Assembly: GCA_903886165.1 (NCBI GenBank)
Contig: CAISLL010000120.1
Location: 1 to 19,993 of the forward strand
Length of the DNA stretch: 19,993 nt
Source: an uncultured beta proteobacterium
GTDB lineage: Bacteria > Pseudomonadota > Gammaproteobacteria > Burkholderiales > Burkholderiaceae_C
Direction: 5' to 3'
Below, piece after piece: positions 14,783 to 19,993 of this stretch. The stretch's first letter is position 1. Every line of letters starts with the position of its first letter. The translations under genes were made by a program, and so were the position numbers. Below the pieces are notes generated by a model, which did no database searches, had not been told where the DNA came from, and saw only the letters and a list, made by a program, of their open reading frames with translations.

Positions 14783-17048
14783 GATCCAGACTATTGAGCA
14801 TGGCGGTTTTTACCACCGCATCGAGTGCGCGATCCACCACCGGCTGCGCTGACAACACCCGCAACTCGCCAGTGCTGATCAAACGCTCCAGCATGCGCTG
14901 CGACATCGACTGCGTTTTACCCTGCACGCTGGTAAAAAGGTACATGGTGCGCTGCGGACTGACCCAAGACAGCTGAGTGCGTGTCCAGGCGCCTTTGACC
15001 TGCAACTCAACCCATGACCCGACCAACAAGGCACCCATTTCGCCGTTGACTCCCGCAGACACGGCATGGTCCCATACGGGCTTTTCTTCAGCCGCAGGTG
15101 CACGCCCGGCGGGTATTTCATCGGACAAGGCCAGGAAACCCGACGCCTTGGCTTCGGCTGGTGCAACCCAATGGTCATCATTCATGAGACTCGCCACCAA
15201 GCCAGCCCGACCGGAAGGAAGTGGCACGCTTGCCGCGGGCTGAAACGCTTGTTGATGCAACTTCATCAGCAGATCAAAAAACACACTGGTTTTGGTAGAT
15301 GGGTAATCGATCAGCCGCAAGCCCTCACGCAAACCCGACAACAACCGCGGCACCAGCTTGGCAAGTCGATCGATGTTCTCGCGGGTGAGTTCTGGCTGTG
15401 CACTCCAGAGCAGCTTGCCCACCAGCGCCTTGTAGCCACCTGGGTCATCCGCCCCGGTCTGATCCTTCAGTTGTGCAAAGGCCATGACCTGCGCCCAAGG
15501 GCCACACAAAAAATCAACCACGCCAACGGGGACCTGCCGCAATTCCGCGAGGACTTGCATCTTCATGACAATTTTTTCTGCCAGCAGATTGCGCTCTTCC
15601 GCAAACTTGAGCGCCGCCACCGCGCTGTCGACCTTCTGCGAGTTCTCTGCACTGCCATCCGTTTCACGCCACACGCGCATCAACCCACCCAACGCCACCT
15701 CAAACGGTTCTGCGCTGTCAATCTCCAGGCTGCTCAGGGGACTGACGAAGCGCTGCAACGACACCAAAAAAGCATTGAAATGCGAATCCTCAAACGAGCC
15801 GAACGCCAGGCCACGCTGCGAAATCTCCTGCAGCAAACGCCGCGCCGGGTGCTCCCTGTCAACAAAAAACCGTGCATCCACCATCACCAAACGCAGCAGG
15901 GCTGGCTCCAGTCGCGCAATGATGTCCCGCACCGCAGCCAACAAACGGGTGTCCTGCACCAGGTTATCGACCATCAAAGCCACCACCTCCAGGCTAAGGG
16001 CCTGCGCCATCCCCGGCGCCTTTGCCTTGAGTTGTTCGCGCAAGCTCACTGCGTCCGAGGCTGCATCTGCTGTGGCGCCCGCTGCGTCTTGCCGCTGCGT
16101 CATGCGCGCAATCAGGTGATCAAGCTGCGCCATCTCCTCCAGTGCTTCCAATGCGGCAGGCACGGTGGGCTCAAAACTGGCCGACACGGACTGGTATTCT
16201 TTGTTCGCCTCAAATTTTCTGGAAAACTCGCGGTCAAAGGCTGCCCGGGGATCAGTTGGCGCAGTCTCCAGATCGCCAGCCATGAGGCGACGCAAACGTT
16301 CTAGTGTCAGCGCGGCATGGCTCTTCGGTTGCTGGCCCTTGTTTCCAAAACCTGCCAATGCACGCGTCACTAACGACCCATCAGGCTGCCGCTCATCGGG
16401 CAAGGCGACCGGCGCCACGCCGTGGCCCTGCATGAAAGCCACCGATTCCTCATAGGCCACAACAAGTGCCCGACCCAGCGCGGCAGACAAATGCTGAAAC
16501 CAGGTCAATTGCACTTGCACCGGCACATGCATGTCAAACATGACAGACTGCAAGGCCAGCAAATAGGCTTCTGGGCGCATCAAATTTTGTGCCGTTACCG
16601 GCAGTTTGCGACCCCTAAGCGCGGACACATGGGACTCAAAGCGGGTCAAGGCCGGTTGTGCTACCAGCAACACCGTCTGCAATGCACGTGCGACCTCAAC
16701 CCTTTGCTTGACCTGAACGTCATCCATCAGCTCAAGTTGGTCCAGGCGCAGGCTTGGAGACGCGAATGCACCCATCCTTGACTCAGGCACATCCCGACCC
16801 CGAAACGCGTTTTCAAGCGCTTTCGGGAAGCGTCCGCACAGTTGCGGTGTGTGGGATTCGAGCAACTTGAGACAAAGTGCCAGGTGATCGCGCTCAATCA
16901 CATCACACGCACTTTGCGCCCCGCCTGCCAGCGACTGGCGTGCCGCGCTGAGTACACGCGACAACATGAGCAGGCCGCCCGCAGTTGCTCGTGTCAACAA
17001 GGCGTCGTACAGCGACTGACTCGAAGAAGGCAAGCCAGGGTCTGACAC
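14769..17048 (-). CDS. DUF1631 family protein with PilZ-like C-terminus
   Basis: This large 759-residue protein belongs, as far as I recognise it, to DUF1631, a family of unknown function common in beta- and gammaproteobacteria. No signal peptide or membrane segment is seen, so it is probably cytoplasmic. Typical segments are RFPKALENAFRG, LDQLELMDDVQVKQRVEVAR, PEAYLLALQSVMFDMHVP, HPARRLLQEISQRGLAFG, and from about residue 680 GSWVELQVKGAWTRTQLSWVSPQRTMYLFTS, which has the beta-rich look of a PilZ-type domain. The start is a GTG at 17048 with GAGGAAG about six bases upstream. It follows ettA by 23 bases on the same strand, probably in one transcript, and its last 14 bases overlap the end of the TAXI gene on the other strand. 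Confidence 0.78.
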   Translation of the reverse strand: MSDPGLPSSSQSLYDALLTRATAGGLLMLSRVLSAARQSLAGGAQSACDVIERDHLALCLKLLESHTPQLCGRFPKALENAFRGRDVPESRMGAFASPSLRLDQLELMDDVQVKQRVEVARALQTVLLVAQPALTRFESHVSALRGRKLPVTAQNLMRPEAYLLALQSVMFDMHVPVQVQLTWFQHLSAALGRALVVAYEESVAFMQGHGVAPVALPDERQPDGSLVTRALAGFGNKGQQPKSHAALTLERLRRLMAGDLETAPTDPRAAFDREFSRKFEANKEYQSVSASFEPTVPAALEALEEMAQLDHLIARMTQRQDAAGATADAASDAVSLREQLKAKAPGMAQALSLEVVALMVDNLVQDTRLLAAVRDIIARLEPALLRLVMVDARFFVDREHPARRLLQEISQRGLAFGSFEDSHFNAFLVSLQRFVSPLSSLEIDSAEPFEVALGGLMRVWRETDGSAENSQKVDSAVAALKFAEERNLLAEKIVMKMQVLAELRQVPVGVVDFLCGPWAQVMAFAQLKDQTGADDPGGYKALVGKLLWSAQPELTRENIDRLAKLVPRLLSGLREGLRLIDYPSTKTSVFFDLLMKLHQQAFQPAASVPLPSGRAGLVASLMNDDHWVAPAEAKASGFLALSDEIPAGRAPAAEEKPVWDHAVSAGVNGEMGALLVGSWVELQVKGAWTRTQLSWVSPQRTMYLFTSVQGKTQSMSQRMLERLISTGELRVLSAQPVVDRALDAVVKTAMLNSLDLKTG

Positions 17049-17071
17049 TCGGCTTCCTCGCTTTTTTGCGA

Positions 17072-18733
17072 CTACTTCAAAGCCTTGAAGCGCATACGAT
17101 GAGGCTTCGCACCCTCTTCACCCAGACGCTTCTTCTTGTCGGCTTCGTATTCCTGGTAGTTACCGTCAAAAAAGACCCACTGACTGTCACCCTCGCAGGC
17201 AAGGATATGGGTCGCGATGCGGTCCAGGAACCAGCGGTCATGGCTGATCACCATGAGCGAGCCGGCAAACTCCAGCAAAGCCTCCTCCAGGGCGCGCAAG
17301 GTTTCCACGTCCAGGTCATTTGATGGCTCGTCGAGCATCAACACATTGCCACCCGCAATCAATGTCTTGGCCAGGTGCAGGCGACCGCGTTCACCACCCG
17401 ACAAGGTGCCGACACGCTTTTGCTGGTCTGCGCCATTGAAATTGAAGCGTCCGCAGTAGGCGCGGCTGGCCATCTGGAACTTGCCAACGTTCAGGATGTC
17501 AAGCCCGCCAGACACGTCTTCCCAAACGGTCTTTTCGTTTGCCAGATCATCGCGGTTTTGGTCCACAAAGGCCATCCGGACGGTCTGGCCAATCTTGACT
17601 TGACCGGAATCCGCCTTTTCGCGGCCGGCAATCATCTTGAACAATGTGGACTTGCCTGCCCCGTTGGGGCCGATGATGCCAACAACCGCACCCGGCGGCA
17701 CCTTGAAACTCAGGTTGTCAATCAGCACACGGTCACCAAACGACTTGGTGACATTGACAAACTCGATCACTTCCTGACCCAGGCGTTCGGCCACCGGGAT
17801 GAAGATTTCGTTGGTCTCGTTGCGTTTCTGGTATTCAAAATCAGACAGCTCTTCAAAACGGGCCAGGCGCGCCTTGCTCTTGGCCTGACGTGCCTTGGGG
17901 TTTTGGCGCGACCATTCCAATTCTTTCTTGAGGGCTTTGGCGCGGGACTCTTCGCCCTTTTGCTCCATCACCAAACGTTCCTGCTTCTGCTGCAGCCAGT
18001 CGCTGTAGTTGCCCTTGTAAGGCATGCCGTTGCCACGGTCGAGCTCCAGAATCCATTCGGCGGCATTGTCCAGAAAATAACGGTCGTGGGTGATGGCCAC
18101 CACGGTGCCGGGATAACGCTGCAAAAACTGCTCCAGCCAGTCCACCGACTCGGCATCCAGGTGATTGGTCGGCTCATCGAGCAACAACATGTCAGGCTTG
18201 GACAACAAAAGGCGACACAGTGCAACACGGCGCTTCTCACCACCCGACAACAGGCCTACCTTGGCCTCCCACGGTGGCAGGCGCAAGGCATCTGCGGCAA
18301 TTTCCAGTTGGTGCTCGGAGTCGGTCCCAGCACTGCCGATGATGGCTTCCATCTTGGCCTGCTCTTCTGCCAGGGCATCAAAGTCGGCGTCTTCTTCACC
18401 ATAGGCGGCGTAAATTTCTTCCAGGCGGGCCTTGGCCTTGAACACATCGCCCATGCCGGCCTCCACACTTTCACGCACGGTTTGGTCAGGGTCAAGTTGA
18501 GGCTCTTGAGGCAAATAGCCAATGTTGAGCCCGACCATGGGGATGGCCTCGCCCTCAAACTCCTTGTCCACACCCGCCATGATCTTGAGCAGCGTGGATT
18601 TGCCGGAACCGTTGGTACCCAGCACGCCGATCTTGGCGCCAGGGAAGAAACTGAGAGAAATGTCCTTGAGAATGAACTTTTTCGGCGGCACGATCTTGCC
18701 GAGATGGTTCATTGAGAATACGTATTGAGCCAT
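17072..18733 (-). CDS. ettA: Energy-dependent translational throttle protein EttA (ABC-F)
   Basis: EttA is a cytoplasmic ABC-F ATPase that binds the ribosomal E site and gates the first elongation steps according to ATP/ADP status. The 553-residue product has the usual length. It has two ABC modules: Walker A GTNGSGKST (residues 39-47) and GPNGAGKST (about 354-362), signatures LSGGEKRRVAL and LSGGERGRLHL, and Walker B DEPTNHLD and DEPSNDLD. The interdomain linker, about residues 240-300 (GNYSDWLQQKQERL to RQAKSKARLARFEEL), is the basic P-site tRNA-interaction motif. The start MAQYVFSMN and the terminal segment DRIATHILACEGDSQWVFF are typical of EttA rather than Uup or YheS. A GATAAT box at 18774-18769 may be part of its promoter, though no good -35 box accompanies it. 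Confidence 0.96.
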   Translation of the reverse strand: MAQYVFSMNHLGKIVPPKKFILKDISLSFFPGAKIGVLGTNGSGKSTLLKIMAGVDKEFEGEAIPMVGLNIGYLPQEPQLDPDQTVRESVEAGMGDVFKAKARLEEIYAAYGEEDADFDALAEEQAKMEAIIGSAGTDSEHQLEIAADALRLPPWEAKVGLLSGGEKRRVALCRLLLSKPDMLLLDEPTNHLDAESVDWLEQFLQRYPGTVVAITHDRYFLDNAAEWILELDRGNGMPYKGNYSDWLQQKQERLVMEQKGEESRAKALKKELEWSRQNPKARQAKSKARLARFEELSDFEYQKRNETNEIFIPVAERLGQEVIEFVNVTKSFGDRVLIDNLSFKVPPGAVVGIIGPNGAGKSTLFKMIAGREKADSGQVKIGQTVRMAFVDQNRDDLANEKTVWEDVSGGLDILNVGKFQMASRAYCGRFNFNGADQQKRVGTLSGGERGRLHLAKTLIAGGNVLMLDEPSNDLDVETLRALEEALLEFAGSLMVISHDRWFLDRIATHILACEGDSQWVFFDGNYQEYEADKKKRLGEEGAKPHRMRFKALK

Positions 18734-19001
18734 GGGTCTTATGCAATCCAGCAGTGAAGAAAAGCGACATTATCGACCCTCCGTCTGTCATTCCAGATGC
18801 TCACCTCCACCCAACCGCAAAGACCATGCGACAATGCACCTTGTTGTGGGGCTTCAGTTGCCTGCAACACCAGCAACTTGCTGGGAACCCACGTCACACA
18901 CGGCGGTTCCATTTTTGATCCCATCTGCCTTTGACTGAATTGACGCCAACAGCGCCAAAACAGGCCGATGCCCTGGCGCCCTGGATTGGGTGCACCTCTA
19001 A
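18734..19001. other. Divergent intergenic region between ettA and the helicase gene
   Basis: This 268-base spacer should hold promoters for both genes. A GATAAT lies on the ettA side. On the helicase side there is TTGACT (18931-18936) but no good -10 box at normal spacing. Bases 18856-18884 contain overlapping inverted repeats: AGTTGC (18856-18861) can pair with GCAACT (18873-18878), or CCAGC (18870-18874) with GCTGG (18880-18884). The two folds exclude each other. No convincing gene is seen here. Confidence 0.5.
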
Positions 19002-19993
19002 ATGAAATTTGAAGAATTAAACCTGGCTCCGGCCATCATCAAAGCCGTGCTTGAGCAAGGCTACGAAACCCCCACGCCCATTCAGGCACAGGCCATTCCG
19101 CTGGTGCTGGCAGGTCACGACCTGCTGGGTGGCGCACAAACCGGCACCGGGAAAACCGCTGCCTTTGTGTTGCCCATGCTGAACAAGCTGAGCACCGAAG
19201 AAGCGCCACGCAGCAAGTTTGGCAACATCGCCATCCGCGCCCTGGTGCTCACGCCCACCCGCGAACTGGCTGCGCAGGTCGAGGAATCTGTCAAAACTTA
19301 TGGCAAATACCTTGACCTGACATCCGCCGCCATCTTTGGTGGCGTTGGCATGAACCCGCAAATCAGCCGCATGAAAAAAGGCGTCGACATCCTGGTGGCC
19401 ACACCTGGGCGCCTGCTCGACCTGATGCAACAAGGCATGATGGACCTGAGCCAGGTGCAAATGCTGGTGCTTGACGAAGCCGACCGCATGCTTGACATGG
19501 GCTTTATCCATGACGTGAAAAAAGTGCTGGCGGCGGTGCCAAAAGCCAAGCAGAGTTTGCTGTTCTCGGCCACCTTCAGCGATGAAATCCGCGATCTGGC
19601 GGCCACCTTGCTGAAAGACCCGCAAAGCGTGCAAGTGACGCCGCGCAACACCACGGTGCAGCGCATCACGCAGCTGATTCACCCGGTCGGTCGCGGCAAG
19701 AAAAAAGCCTTGCTGGCCCACATCATCCAGGAGAAAAACTGGAGCCAGGTGCTGGTCTTTACCCGCACCAAGTTTGGCGCCAACAATGTCGCCGAGTTTC
19801 TGGAAAAGAACGGCATCACCGCCATGGCGTTACACGGCAACAAGAGCCAGTCAGCCCGCACCCAGGCGCTGGCCGGTTTCAAGAGCGGCGAGATGCGCGC
19901 CCTGGTGGCTACCGACATTGCTGCGCGCGGCATTGACATTGACGACCTGCCGCATGTGGTCAATTACGACATCCCCAATGTGACGGAAGACTA
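19002..19993 (+). CDS. rhlE: RhlE-like DEAD-box RNA helicase, 3' end missing
   Basis: DEAD-box helicases unwind short RNA duplexes using ATP; RhlE-type members act in cold-shock RNA turnover and ribosome assembly. About 330 residues are present and the frame is open at the right edge. Motifs appear in order: Q motif GYETPTPIQAQAIP (20-33), Walker A AQTGTGKT (45-52), PTRELAAQ, TPGRLLDL, DEAD in LDEADRMLDMGF (Asp158-Asp161), SAT (189-191), VLVFTRTK and ATDIAARGIDIDDLPHVVNYD. All catalytic motifs in the visible part are intact. The ATG at 19002 is the natural family start; the upstream GGGTG is only a weak Shine-Dalgarno match. The call RhlE over SrmB, DbpA or RhlB rests on the short N-terminus and overall likeness; the missing C-terminal extension would decide. 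Confidence 0.9.
   Translation, partial: MKFEELNLAPAIIKAVLEQGYETPTPIQAQAIPLVLAGHDLLGGAQTGTGKTAAFVLPMLNKLSTEEAPRSKFGNIAIRALVLTPTRELAAQVEESVKTYGKYLDLTSAAIFGGVGMNPQISRMKKGVDILVATPGRLLDLMQQGMMDLSQVQMLVLDEADRMLDMGFIHDVKKVLAAVPKAKQSLLFSATFSDEIRDLAATLLKDPQSVQVTPRNTTVQRITQLIHPVGRGKKKALLAHIIQEKNWSQVLVFTRTKFGANNVAEFLEKNGITAMALHGNKSQSARTQALAGFKSGEMRALVATDIAARGIDIDDLPHVVNYDIPNVTED

Noticed and set aside
15066..16304. A 412-codon plus-strand open frame opposite the DUF1631 gene.
   Set aside because: His/Gln/Arg-rich composition typical of the antisense shadow of a GC-rich gene, no motif; the minus-strand gene is clearly the real one.
17375..18715. A 446-codon plus-strand open frame opposite ettA.
   Set aside because: Entirely antisense to a highly conserved ABC-F gene, with shadow composition and no recognisable domain.

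Overview
The window reads as ordinary, GC-rich betaproteobacterial chromosome. Protein sequences (Pnp, S15, S21, YqeY, EttA, TAXI protein, DUF1631 protein) and gene order resemble Comamonadaceae, perhaps near Rhodoferax or Polaromonas. That placement is inferred from remembered family resemblance; no search was run. No CRISPR array, tRNA, rRNA, insertion sequence or prophage is visible.

Layout. (1) 1-3381, minus strand: a TetR/AcrR-type repressor, then tsaD (tRNA t6A synthesis), rpsO (S15) and the 5' two thirds of pnp. rpsO has its own likely promoter and a strong terminator; the pnp leader folds into a long hairpin. (2) 3409-9419, plus strand: a complete tripartite RND efflux operon (membrane fusion lipoprotein, inner-membrane pump, outer-membrane channel lipoprotein), divergent from the repressor across a palindromic operator. 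(3) 9512-10484, minus strand: a two-gene operon for a diheme and a monoheme periplasmic cytochrome c; several hemes appear to lack the usual distal Met. (4) 10530-12360: a stretch of decayed genes, namely the C-terminal part of an assimilatory nitrate reductase (nasA), a truncated uroporphyrinogen-III methyltransferase-like frame, and on the other strand a broken PhnD/PtxB-type substrate-binding protein gene. (5) 12573-14782, plus strand: rpsU (S21) with promoter and terminator, then yqeY and a membrane-anchored TAXI-type binding protein. (6) 14769-18733, minus strand: ettA (ABC-F translation factor) followed by a large DUF1631 protein that overlaps the TAXI gene tail to tail. (7) 19002-end, plus strand: the first two thirds of an RhlE-like DEAD-box RNA helicase.

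How the genes fit together. Much of the window serves translation and RNA metabolism (S15, S21, PNPase, TsaD, EttA, RhlE-like helicase, YqeY). The efflux operon and its repressor form a self-contained regulated unit. The nitrate-assimilation remnants suggest the lineage once carried a nas locus here and lost it by internal deletions. I see no clearly new defence or mobile system. The most interesting items are the unusual cytochrome ligands, the deletion-scarred nas remnant, the repressor-tsaD linkage and the orphan TAXI protein beside yqeY.
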